A stretch of DNA of 23,266 nt, taken from assembly GCA_003427395.1 (NCBI GenBank), contig BFEA01000196.1:1768468-1791733 (forward strand), read 5' to 3'. This DNA comes from Chara braunii. Taxonomy: Eukaryota > Streptophyta > Charophyceae > Charales > Characeae. Below, piece after piece: positions 10,786 to 19,922 of this stretch. The translations under genes were made by a program, and so were the position numbers. The number at the start of each line of letters is the position of its first letter. Position 1 is the first letter of the stretch. The notes beneath the pieces are model-generated. The model was not told the DNA's origin. It saw nothing but the letters and a program-made list of their open reading frames with translations, and made no database searches.

Positions 10786-11049
10786 CTGCTACTATCGACT
10801 GCTTCTCTTTGGTATCGCAAACAACACGCAGGGACATTTCCGATCCAGTAGGTCTATAAAATAGATGTCCCGATCTAGGACATAACTAAGATGCAAGCCT
10901 CCTAATCTTTGGGTCCAAACTTTCTTCTTCTACTAGGTATAACACAATCGCCCTATATTTCTCCTAATAGAGGTTAACAAAGAATTGTCCAGGTCGTCTT
11001 GGCTTAATCATGGTTAGCCCACATACAAATATCGGGTTTCCTCGTTCAA

Positions 11050-11430
11050 CGAAATGCGCGATAACCCATTAGCGACTGCATTCTTGATTCCTAAAATTCT
11101 CCTGACAGTGTAATGGAACAGTCGAATCCTAATTAACCATCACTCGATGGTGGGATCAGTCAAATTGAAATCCTTTTGCGGAACAGAAGCAATTGAAGTA
11201 GGATCTACCCGAAGAATAAATCGCCTATTATAAATGCAGTGCCTAAAAACCTCTAAGCAGCGTAGAGAAACCAACACTTATTTCCTAAACCCAATGTAAT
11301 TCTTTTCAACTGGATTAAGACTTCGACTTTCGAATTTCAGGCGTTTCTCCTGCTCATCAATATCGCTTTGCGAAAGAAATGCTCCAACCGAGCACGAACC
11401 AACATTTGTAGACATGATGAATAGTCTGTT
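11050..11430 (-). pseudogene. RNase H domain, relic
   Basis: This is the Ty3/gypsy RNase H, which removes the RNA template during reverse transcription. The minus-strand translation shows LFIMSTNVGSCSVGAFLSQ, then FESRSLNPVEKNYIG, LRCLEVFRHCIYNRRF, ILRVDPTSIA and VANGLSRI, in the family's usual order. The usual catalytic Asp of the 'TDA' box reads Asn here (codon 11404-11406), and two in-frame stops interrupt the domain (after IGFRK and before WLIRIR). The RT connection upstream (11440-11590) is hard to read because of frameshifts. Confidence 0.85.
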
Positions 11431-11599
11431 CTCGTATCATCGAATTACGGTACACCCAACACACGTCCTCCCTCTTTAAACGTTTCCTTAAGCGCAAGCA
11501 TGTCGCCCTCTTGCGAAGGTCCTTAATTAATTGTTTGCTCTTACGAAGAAGAAATTTGAGTTGCTCCGCCAGTTAAGAGTAACGGCAGATAAACATCCG

Positions 11600-12215
11600 C
11601 CAGTATCCTATGATACCCAGGAACTGACATACTTCGGTGGCGCTATGCATAGGTGACCCCCAGTTCAAAAGTTTGTCCAGCTTCACCAGGTCTGCTCGGT
11701 ACCCATTAGCATCACAGATGTATCCTATAATCTTTATTGTTGAAACCGCTCATCATTTTTTGTCTTGCTCATTGTTAAGTTGACATCATCTAATTCCTCT
11801 AAGATTGCATAAATGTCAGCTAAATGTTGCTCCACAAACCTCTTGACGTCAGACGTCACTTTTGCTTCGTCCGTCTCCATTTCGCCTTTCACGAGGAAGT
11901 CGTCTAGAAAAACTTCACCTTATCTGGAATCGAATCCTTTAGAAGTATCACCATAGCTCTCTTGAATACTGCATCATCATTGGTTCATCATATTAGGACC
12001 ACCATCATGTGAACTAAGTCCAATGGTGTATGCATTGCAAAGAGGTGTTTATCCCTCATATTTAGTGACATTTCATCATAATCTGATAATAAATCATAGA
12101 CGTAATAGATCGATCCACTGGTCGTGCCCTCGACTATCAGATCTGCGTGAGGAACAAATCCTACATTGTGGACCGTAACTGCGTTTACCTTTCGTAAATT
12201 TTGAATCCACCTAAT
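11600..12215 (-). pseudogene. reverse transcriptase domain, relic
   Basis: This is the RNA-dependent DNA polymerase of the element. RWIQNLRKVNAVTVHNVGF opens the fingers motif. SGSIYYVYDLLSDYDEMSL holds the 'DLxxxY' Asp of motif A, and LFAMHTPLDLVHM motif B. FLDDFLVKGE is the catalytic box (Asp-Asp codons 11899-11904), with F-L-D-D in place of the commoner Y-x-D-D. Then IIGYICDANG and TEVCQFLGIIGYWRMF mark the thumb and connection. Two adjacent stops replace the expected residues before TNDDAVF, a frameshift lies just before the FLDD box and another near 11745. The F-L-D-D box is also seen in related Ty3/gypsy elements of fungi and lower plants. Confidence 0.9.
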
Positions 12216-12239
12216 CTTATCGTTTGACTTTCATAGGAA

Positions 12240-12609
12240 AAAACACCGGTTCGTATATGTGCTATCTTATGATTGTTTTACATGCGAAGTCGTGTTTTCC
12301 TTCAGAAACACTATCACTTTCTCCATTTATTTCTGAGTGTACCTCCATCCCTCGTAATTCCGAGTGTGTATAAATCCTTGCTCGTTTAGCATACCTTGGA
12401 TCTATTCTCCCTCTTTCCGCACAGTGGAATGCTGTAGTTTTGTTACAGGTTTTAAAAACCTTTAATATACGTTCCTTTCTGTGAGGACTGAAGTTACCAT
12501 CTCTGATATTTATTCCAGCTATTTGTCCGTCAGTCACGCTATCTAGCTCCCTTTTCGTTTTTTGTTTTATCTCTTTGGCGATCTCTTCTTTCGATACTTC
12601 TTGAAACAC
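12240..12609 (-). pseudogene. protease-RT linker of the pol polyprotein, relic
   Basis: The longest open piece is 115 codons (12262-12609). Its N-terminal third is Lys/Glu-rich, and the central part reads ERGRIDPRYAKRARIYT. In this Ty3/gypsy group a similar 'ERGxxDPRYxxPxxI' segment precedes the first reverse-transcriptase motif, which supports the placement. The link to the RT at 12215 is frameshifted. I would not call it an independent gene. Confidence 0.7.
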
Positions 12610-13037
12610 AGATCGCTCTCGACCGACTGTAACCGTTTTAACTTTTTCTGCTACTCGTTTGTGTTTTTTCGGACGACCCTCATAGGGGGCTGCGCCTTTA
12701 AAAAACGTACAAATATTATCCCAGAAAACTCTTTATCATCATCCTTAGGGTTGGTAGTTCCTACCATACGATCTTTAAAATCCACCGCTTCCACTATTCG
12801 ACGTTTTTCTTCAGTAAGGCTACTTATGTATCTCTTTTTGCGAAATCATAACAAACAGCCAGAAATTTAAGCTGACTTACGCGGCTCAGACACAGTTGTG
12901 GTTGCTAGAGCATCACTTTTTTTCAGGTCACGCGACTCTACTGTCCCCAACATAACTGGAGTACTCTTAGGACGTTTGATAGAAAGCATCTAACTTCCAT
13001 CGGGACGTTCTATAGTGACTGCATGTACATGGTTCAG

Positions 13038-13300
13038 TCACGTGTGCCCATGAAGTAAGTATGAACTGCAATCCTTGAGTGCAAAGACGGGCATAGTCGT
13101 CCTGACCCCCTCGACCTTTATAGCAGCCTTATGAAAAACTCCCAAAACTTCTTGCTTCCTCACATCTACTGTTTCTATCTCAAATTGAAAAGACATGTCT
13201 AACTTGAAGTCCAATCTGAGTCGTTTTGCAAGAGTCTCATCTCTGATGATAGCTTCACACCCATTATCAATCACTGTCTGGAGCACAATCTTATCATTAA
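13038..13300 (-). pseudogene. retropepsin-like aspartic protease, relic
   Basis: The open piece (82 codons at 13038-13286) contains VIDNGCEAIIRDETLAKRL, aligned with the 'DSG(S)E' active-site loop of Ty3/gypsy proteases. Here the triad reads Asp-Asn-Gly (13260-13268) instead of Asp-Ser/Thr-Gly. It continues to a strand-rich middle and ends SYLLHGHT, where 'LLGRxWL' is usual. This protease would cleave the Gag-Pol polyprotein. Both motif changes suggest inactivity, though Asn could be a late mutation. Confidence 0.65.
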
Positions 13301-13304
13301 GAAT

Positions 13305-13525
13305 AGTTTATACAATCCCGCTTTCCAAAATATAGAATTTGTCAAGGAATATCCCTTCTCTCCCATCTAGATAGACCGTCACTACATGATCGGCCTTAGC
13401 ACTCGACCCTCCAAATAACGCGAATTCTGACTTCTGTGTAGTGAGGACTTCGTCTCCTAAAAAAATACGAGTTTCTTTTGTTATTATCTGAAGTTCATCT
13501 CCAGTTGGTCTTCATGCAGGCAAAT
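13305..13525 (-). pseudogene. pre-protease segment of the polyprotein, relic
   Basis: An open minus-strand stretch of about 65 codons runs in the same direction as the protease and ends at a stop just before it. It reads LQIITKETRIFLGDEVLT near its start and VTVYLDGREGIFLDKFYIL near its end, with no stop between. It has no methionine start, which fits a piece of a polyprotein. I do not recognise a domain. Position suggests the region between nucleocapsid and protease. Confidence 0.45.
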
Positions 13526-13529
13526 ATTC

Positions 13530-15330
13530 TTGTATAGAGCACTGCATAGGATGTCTGAGTGCATGTCTAAGAGGCTCAACCATATCGATGTCGTCCAAGG
13601 AACTCCTCATCATAATTTTTTTTGCCCGGCATTTTCGTGGAGAAAGCACAACTTATTCTCCTTCAATTCTTTGTCATTCCTTATGAGTCATTACGTAGTC
13701 CGTATTAGTTTTTTTAGATAAAGAGGCAAGAGTCGACTTTGTCCCTGCTATGAAAATAGGTGTAGTAGGAGTCTCATCATCCGATGATAATATCATTCTT
13801 ACGCTCTAACGCTTAGTCGTATCCTTCCGTCGATCTGATCGCACTCACTTAGCTTCCACGTTCTCCTTCATTGAAGGTTTGAATTTATGTTCGCCCTCAT
13901 TTACCTTTAGACCCTCACGACTCCAGAGCGATTATGCTCTGAATCCGATCACTATCCTTGGTTACTGAATCCTATCTAAGACACTCTCTCCAATCTCATC
14001 ACCATCATCACCTTCCGGTTCAAGATCTACGTCGTTAGCGTCGTTCCAATCCAGTTATCAATCGCCGTCGTCTGTATCATCGTCCCTCACCATATAGCCC
14101 GACTCTTCAATCCTTTTGTAGTATAGCGCTACAAGACGAGGACAAATAAGAGTATCACTCCACAACGCATTCTAATTGTCAGCATAAAGTCTAATCACTG
14201 AACTGGCGTAGTTAGAGTCAGCTCTAAGCTTTCTCTCTCTAAGAGATCTCATACATAGAAGGGTTGAGGATACCTCCACTCGGAAGAAGTGGCAGACGCC
14301 CAGTCTCTGGAAGGAGTGGAGGCTATAATACGAATAAGCTCTATGAGTTGAACCCTCTTCTCTCCCCAACGTAACTCTAGGATCAGTATAGAGTATGTAA
14401 TTTTGGTTAAGATCTCATCGAAAAACGATACTACACTTCTCCAAACTGCGATACAATTCAACTAACCTTCTCATCCCCATAAATTGCTCATCTACTACGA
14501 AGGAATGAAATGACGTCCTTAGCCTGCAGTTTGAGTGTGGGAAGAAGTTATCTTCTACAAAAAGGAGATCGCAAGTAATAGTCCTAGCAGGAAACCTCTT
14601 GGGTCATCACTAAAGCGTCTGCTCCTCCTTGAGCCCAAAGGCGTCTACCTCCTCCTCAAGATACCTCTTTACCGAGTGTATAAGCCTAGTACATAATCAC
14701 CACGTCACGAGGGCAAGAGCGACTTTTTTGGTCATGTGTAAGCTTAAATAGACATACGCCTTTACTTCTTCTAATCCGGTTCCATGCATGCTCTACCTCT
14801 ATAATCATGTCTGCTCCTCAGGACCTGAAACATCCAAAGTCAAACCCTCAACCATAGAAGTATCGACCAAATCCCCTTCTATAAGTTCTAGGGGATCATG
14901 CGATCACTTGGTTGAAACCGGGTATTGTCCGGCCGATGTTGGTCGCCACATCCGTACTAGTAGAACTCAGCCCTAAAGAAGCATGAAGGTAATCTAATAG
15001 AGGTAATAAGGCTCACGTAAAACTCTCTATTTTGCATAAATTCGACATTATTTACCCATCTTTTAGGGGTCGGATCATACAACAACCGTAGGTAAAAATC
15101 AGTAAAAACAACCTCCTCTAAATAGGGAGAACCCTAACCAATCGTCCTCGCTCTCGAGAAGTGGTTGCTCCTCATGCTTGGCACTCTGGTGAGTCTCCCC
15201 AACTACAGGAATCTCCCTTTGAGCTAGGCATGAAGTACTATGAATGAAGACGTGAAGTCGGCCTAACTAAGTAATCAATCTTATTCTGCAGGTCGACCGA
15301 ACCCGTGAGGTTTGAATTCATGCCGAAGCC
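13530..15330 (-). pseudogene. possible gag region, unrecognisable
   Basis: By position this should hold gag. 13980-14060 translates to acidic residues (for example EGDDGDEIGE) and 13850-13910 to a Lys/Glu-rich stretch, both common in Gag linkers. VDLQNKIDYLV near 15280 could start a coiled coil. I see no CxxC zinc knuckle and no clear capsid motif in any frame, and stops are frequent. The open pieces at 14172-14369 and 14249-14461 overlap in different frames. Confidence 0.3.
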
Positions 15331-15414
15331 TCACTAATCTCCTCAGTCGAGTAACATGGTGTTAGATAAGGTCACGACAAACATACACAGAGATGAGTAA
15401 AACAAACGGGCTCA

Positions 15415-15815
15415 AATAGAACCCATGTGTTCTATTTGAAAAATGTTCGAACAGAAGGCAAAAATTCTATTCGAATTTTTACTTTGTCTGTCCGAATATA
15501 ACACCATGTGTTATATTCGAATACAAAGCCTTATTTTTTATTTGAATACAACACTCCCTGTTATATATTCGACCCTTATTATATTCAAATAGGAAGTCTT
15601 ATGTTCTATTGGAATACAAGACTCTTTGTTACATGTTCGAATAGTACTTTAGGGTTGTATTCGAACACCGACGTTGTGTTCTATTTGAACACCGACCCTC
15701 TGTTCTATTTGAATACCGACCCTAAATTCAAACCCTCGTTGTGTTCGAATAGAAACTTCGCGTGATATTTGAATAGAACACATACTTTATATTCAAATAT
15801 AACACATGTGTTGTA
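15415..15815 (+). repeat. TTCGAA-rich minisatellite, ~24-28 bp units
   Basis: About sixteen units approximate TGTTCTATTTGAATACNRAC, with TTCGAA or TTTGAA once per unit. Examples are at 15424, 15497, 15529, 15626, 15656, 15683, 15707 and 15775. Lengths vary by a few bases, so the array is old. The 85-codon frame at 15508-15765 (rich in Tyr, Phe, Asn, Thr) is produced by the repeat and not by a gene. Confidence 0.8.
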
Positions 15816-16126
15816 TTCAAGAAAATAATATAACGTCATCACTTTATGCGTTTTAAAAAAATATATGTTTTTAAATTTTAATGGACTAAAACTTCAAAAA
15901 AAGTTATAGATGATTTCATTTTTATTTTTAAGACTTTTAATTATCAATCACAATATTAAAAAAAATTAACAAATTAAAATTAAAAATAAATTTGCATGTT
16001 TATAACGACTTAAAGACCGTTCTATGCTTGTTTCACGCGAGAAAGGTGTCAATAATTCGGAAACATCCTATAATCCTTCTGAACAAAATCACCCCCAGCG
16101 CACGTTGTTGAAAACCGCTCATATAT
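15816..16126. other. AT-rich spacer
   Basis: Very AT-rich DNA with A and T runs lies at 15855-16000, with no gene or repeat that I can name. Copy B of the long repeat begins to match copy C at about 16127. Confidence 0.5.
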
Positions 16127-16336
16127 TTGAGTTATGTTAAAATACACTAATTTAAATCTAAAGAGTTTAAATTATAAAATTCGAACTAAATTGCTGAAAT
16201 TTTGTTTTCCTCTGTCGGTTTCACCTGCGGAGGGTCTCAAAAATTTCACATCAACGAACCGTCAGACTTTGATTCGGATGGTTATCATTCAAAAGTGTTT
16301 GGATTCTGAGATAAAATTAAGAGAACTTTGAAACTT

Positions 16337-16650
16337 AAAAACAATTAGGCTGCCAGCGGGGCCACCCGGGTCACCCTATTTTCTCGGACGGCCGAGCTGT
16401 GCAAGGACCTAGCCGAAAACAAAAGACAAAAAAAACAAAAAAGCACTATGTTATGCAGAAAAATAAACTACTTTTGTTGCAAGGTAACATTGAAATATTT
16501 TACCGTATTTAAAATAAAAAATAAAGTAAAAATATATTTTTTTTTTAGGGCGCAGGGCAAGTGGCCCCGATGGTGGGGTGGTGCATCGAAGAGCTATTCC
16601 ACCTTGGGCCACTCTGGTAAACTCAAAATAAAATAAAATTTAGATTTTTT
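16337..16650. mobile_element. ~314-bp insertion in copy B
   Basis: Copy C runs from GCAACTTTAAAAG directly into poly(T) and AGTTTTC-like sequence (21050-21100). Copy B instead holds an extra block between GAACTTTGAAACTT (16323-16336) and the poly(T) near 16650. CGGGGCCAC near the left end (16357-16365) and GTGGCCCCG near the right (16561-16569) are inverted. A miniature inverted-repeat element is plausible. No clean target-site duplication could be defined because the flanks are A/T runs. Confidence 0.45.
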
Positions 16651-17192
16651 TTTTTTTTTTAGAGTTTCATTTTCACGAGTTTCTCTACACACGTAATTGG
16701 TCTATTCAAGCAAGAGAAAAGAAGAGTTCCCATGATAGGCATAATAACAAAGTCTTTTTATGTATCAAAAATTTTATATTTAGAAAAACTTTTAAACTAT
16801 AAAAAGTCAATTAATTTAAACGGTAACTATTATGTAGCCTACCGGTTGCTTTCGATGTCGGTTTTCCCCGAAAAGCGAAAAAGTTAGCTCGAACAGCTTT
16901 GCCCTCCATATAGCGTTCATAAATTCTGCTCTAATTTCCAGTTATAAAATTAAAGAATAAAACAAAAGTTCTTAACAAAATTGAAAAAAAATCAATAGAA
17001 ATATTTAACTCGATCTTCCGTGCACGGGTTTTGAGAACTTTTAACCTTTTAAAGTCTTAAAATTTTCAGAGCAGCGATACAATTATCTTTGATTGGGTGT
17101 GTTCCGCCAAAAGATGACCAGATCACGAGACTAAAAAAAAAAAAAAAAAAAAAAAAATCAAAATAATTAAATATTGAATCAAGTTCAGTCAA

Positions 17193-17377
17193 CTATGTTG
17201 GGTTTTATAGTTTAGGGTTTTGTAGATATGTGCATTTTTTGCTTGCGAACCCCTCTTTAATAGGGAAGGCTGAGGCCTTGGAGATGTTATCCTCTCCTTG
17301 ACAACGACGACAATGTTGTACGGAAACCCGAGGAGGGAGTCCTTTCCGTCACTGCAGCGTCGTGCCTGCTTCATAGG
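17193..17377 (+). repeat. 185-bp duplication, left copy (likely assembly artefact)
   Basis: Identical base for base to 17419-17603, offset 226 bp. The sequence itself belongs to the GC-rich part of the long repeat (compare 21630-21830 in copy C, which has it once). Perfect identity, in contrast to the diverged A/B/C copies, and the adapter between the two copies point to an assembly or library error rather than a biological duplication. Confidence 0.9.
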
Positions 17378-17415
17378 CTGTCTCTTATACACATCTAGAT
17401 GTGTATAAGAGACAG
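17378..17415. other. synthetic Tn5/Nextera junction adapter (contaminant)
   Basis: 17378-17396 is the 19-bp Tn5 mosaic end CTGTCTCTTATACACATCT. 17397-17415 is its exact reverse complement. This 38-bp back-to-back palindrome is the circularisation junction used in Nextera mate-pair libraries. It is not expected in a natural genome at perfect identity and is flanked by an identical 185-bp sequence on both sides. Short frames read across it begin MYKRQ or end LLYTSRCV, which are signs of adapter translation. Confidence 0.97.
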
Positions 17416-17418
17416 CTC

Positions 17419-17603
17419 CTATGTTGGGTTTTATAGTTTAGGGTTTTGTAGATATGTGCATTTTTTGCTTGCGAACCCCTCTTTAATAGGGAAGGCTGAG
17501 GCCTTGGAGATGTTATCCTCTCCTTGACAACGACGACAATGTTGTACGGAAACCCGAGGAGGGAGTCCTTTCCGTCACTGCAGCGTCGTGCCTGCTTCAT
17601 AGG
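17419..17603 (+). repeat. 185-bp duplication, right copy (likely assembly artefact)
   Basis: Perfect copy of 17193-17377. After it the sequence continues as the expected long-repeat body (GTCCTCAACGGAGTAAC...), which matches copies A and C. The real locus probably has a single copy, making it about 226 bp shorter here. Confidence 0.9.
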
Positions 17604-18654
17604 TCCTCAACGGAGTAACATGCGTGGCGGTTTAGATTGCCTGCCTATCACTTCCCCATTAAAAATTATGCCTTTATATTTCCCTGAAGAGTGACCAAGA
17701 AAAACATCTCTCACTACACATCACATAGTCTTCATCCATGGTTCTCTGTTGTAGCAATTGGAAATGTGACAAAGTCATACAGACCACCTCTAAGGTTGAT
17801 AAAATTTTGCAGAACTCTCAAATTTGAAATATTTTCGTTCAGAAGTGTCGATTTGTAGAGTGAAGCCCAATCTAATTTTCGATTGCTCATGTGAGAGGGG
17901 CTCTCCTCAATCTATCATTATGTAAGAAAAAGGTACGAAAAATCGGTCAAATTATCCCCTTTTGGATGATATTTTAATGGTTGTGTAAGGCATGTTTCTT
18001 GATTCTCTTAGTTTTGTTTCCAACCCATCTCAGTATCGTCGGGGACAAGAAGGGTCCAGAAGAACTCTCTATCTCACACATTCTCCCTCAGACATTTTTC
18101 AATCTTTTTGTTGATTTAACCAACGCCAGGCCTCATGCAAGCTTCTTTTGAGGTGTATCTGGCTGCAACTTTCGCCTAGATACATGAAGTAGAGATTGTG
18201 ATTTATCTCGCTCTTTGACATCCCCCTTGCTCACTCCCCTGTTCACATAGTCATTTTAACTCACACAGTTGTGTTCAATCATGCACCCAGACTGTGGTTG
18301 GAAAGATTTAAATTCAAGAAACAAGCAAGAGGGAGGTGTTGCTGCTCAACATAAATTTTTCACGAAAGAGGTAAACATTGACACATTTTTAACACAAACA
18401 AGCGAAGACCTAAGCGAAGTGTTTTCCCAGTCAATGAGGAATAATGACGATAAATCTTCTATTAGTACATAAAATACGCATGGTTATTTTCAACACTCGC
18501 ACTCACTTTTACTCCCCCCCGCAGGCACACGAGCTGACTCACATTCCCTCCTACTTTTACCCTCTCCCTCTTTTACTCACACAAGCTTCCCATGACTCAC
18601 TCCTCCCTCCCTCTTTCAACTAGAATGCAACAGCAGACCAATTAGCGGCTCGAT

Positions 18655-19052
18655 TTTGAATGAACCAACAAGCCAATAAATAAACTCGATTTGAGTCAAC
18701 CAATGAGCAGTCAACAGACTCGTTTTTAAGTGAAGCAATGAACCAACCAACAGGCTCGATTTTCAGTGAACCACTTAGTTAATCAACGGGGTAAATTTCG
18801 AGTGAACTAGTGAGTCGATCAACAAGCTCGATTTTGAGTGAATCATTGAGTCAATCAACAGGGTCGTTGTTTAGTGAACTAGTGAGTCAATCAACAAGCT
18901 CGATTTGAATGAACCAGTAAACCAATTAACGAGCTCGATTTGAGTGAACTAGTGAGCCAATCAGCAAACTTGATTTTGAGTGAACCAATGAACCAATCAA
19001 CAGGCTTGATTTTGAGTGAATCACTCGGCCAATCAACATGCTCAATTTTGAG
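18655..19052 (+). repeat. 36-bp minisatellite (copy B, left part)
   Basis: About eleven units of the same type as at 5735-6195 (GAGCCAATCAACAGGCTCGA + TTTTGAGTGAACYANT). The CCACT and CTAGT unit endings alternate as in copy A. The array is cut at 19052 by an inserted element and resumes at 19467. Confidence 0.88.
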
Positions 19053-19466
19053 AGAAAAGGTTAACCGACCCCCCATTTTTCACCTCAATTTATAAGAAAA
19101 CCATAAGGTCATCCCAAGCAAACTTCACACCAATCTATAGAGTGCACTTCTTACTAACATGTTATAAAACAAATACCAAAAACAAAAAATTAAAAACACA
19201 TAAAACAGCAACTCAAAAGTGCATTTTCATGCAATTTTGCCAAAAAACAACGTCATCAAAATTTCAGGATTTTTAGGATGATTAACAACACTAATTCTAA
19301 TAACCCAAATGACACCAAATTTGACAACTAGCAAGCTTGTCCTAAAACAAAAGCAGGCAAAAAAAATAATTAAAAAAAACACAAAATTTGACCCCGAAAC
19401 CCTAATTTCATGATCATTCATCGTTACCCAGGGCCGAAAAGTGGGGGTCCCCGTTAACCACTTGTG
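19053..19466. mobile_element. 414-bp non-autonomous DNA transposon (MITE-like)
   Basis: The element interrupts the minisatellite. Its ends are inverted: GGTTAACCGACCCCCCATTT at 19059-19078 and, on the other strand reading in from 19459, GGTTAACGGGGACCCCCACT. The 9-bp AATTTTGAG flanks it at 19044-19052 and 19467-19475. This could be a target-site duplication, but that word is also part of each satellite unit. The interior is AT-rich without a transposase. A 9-bp duplication would suit a Mutator-like superfamily and an 8-bp one hAT, so the class is open. Confidence 0.75.
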
Positions 19467-19870
19467 AATTTTGAGTGAACTAGTAAACCAATCAACATAC
19501 TCTATTTTACGTGTCTCGGGGAGCATATTAGTTAGCTCTATTTTGAATGTACATCGAGTCACTCGTCAAATTCTATTTAGAATATGAGAGCGAGCCAATC
19601 AGTTCACTCTATTTTGAATGTACAACACGCCACTCAATAAAATTCAATTTTATTTTGAATAGAAAAGTGAGTCAACCGGCTTGCTTTATTTTGAATGTAC
19701 AGCGAGTCACTTAGCGAATTTGATTTTGAATCTGATAGCGAGTCAATCAGCTGGCTCTATCTTGAATGTACATCGAACCACTCAACGAATTTAATATAAC
19801 ATCGAGTCAATCAGTTGACTCTATTTTGAATATATATCGAGCCACTCAGCAAATTCAATTTTGAATTAAT
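19467..19870 (+). repeat. 36-bp remnant and ~70-bp hairpin satellite (copy B)
   Basis: One 36-bp unit resumes after the insertion, then the period changes to ~70 bp as in copy A. Hairpin half-units occur at about 19591, 19739 and 19804. The last is GAGTCAA-TCAG-TTGACTC (19804-19821), a perfect 7-bp stem in which the fourth base pair is T-A where copy A has C-G. 19650-19680 is more diverged. Confidence 0.85.
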
Positions 19871-19922
19871 AAATGAATACTTTAGTCAACAAAGGTCTTT
19901 TCTCTCTCACTTTCACTCTTAC

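Larger units (their letters stand above)
9755..15330 (-). mobile_element. degenerate Ty3/gypsy LTR retrotransposon
   Basis: On the minus strand, in element order, there is a protease-like segment (13300-13038), linker (12609-12240), reverse transcriptase (12215-11600), RNase H (11430-11050), integrase zinc finger and core (10785-10150) and a GPY/F-type C-terminal module (9940-9755). Integrase following RNase H is diagnostic of Ty3/gypsy rather than Ty1/copia. Every domain is broken by stops and frameshifts, so the copy is dead. Gag-like sequence is expected at about 13530-15330 but is not clearly recognised, and no LTR pair or primer-binding site was found. Its outer limits are therefore approximate. 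Related elements known to me occur in fungi and in seed-free plants or algae. Confidence 0.85.
16127..18650 (+). repeat. long dispersed repeat, copy B (5' extension and body)
   Basis: From about 16127 this aligns with copy C from 20855 (TTATGTT-AAAATA-TAATTTAAA). It then shares GAGATAAAATTAA, a CGATGTCGGTTTTCC block, CAGTTATAAAATTAAAGA and the body also found in copy A. Within the 5' extension a segment like AATTTTCGGAGCAGCGATAC occurs twice (about 16236 and 17065; in copy C about 20970 and 21498), so the unit has internal direct repeats. The copy is interrupted at 16337-16650 and by the artefact at 17378-17603. An A25 run lies at 17133-17157. Confidence 0.75.

Noticed and set aside
12562-12870. 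102-codon plus-strand frame
   Set aside because: Antisense to the retrotransposon linker region, whose minus-strand translation is recognisable.
15508-15765. 85-codon frame, Tyr/Asn/Phe-rich
   Set aside because: It is a direct by-product of the TTCGAA minisatellite, with no start context or domain.
8281-16126. LTR pair and tRNA primer-binding site for the retrotransposon
   Set aside because: By eye no matching long direct repeat was found between the two flanks, and no complement of an initiator-Met tRNA 3' end was seen. A computed self-alignment would settle it.
17210-17222. Telomere-like TTTAGGG
   Set aside because: Only a single unit (TAGTTTAGGGTTTTG) is present here and in the duplicate, with no tandem run.
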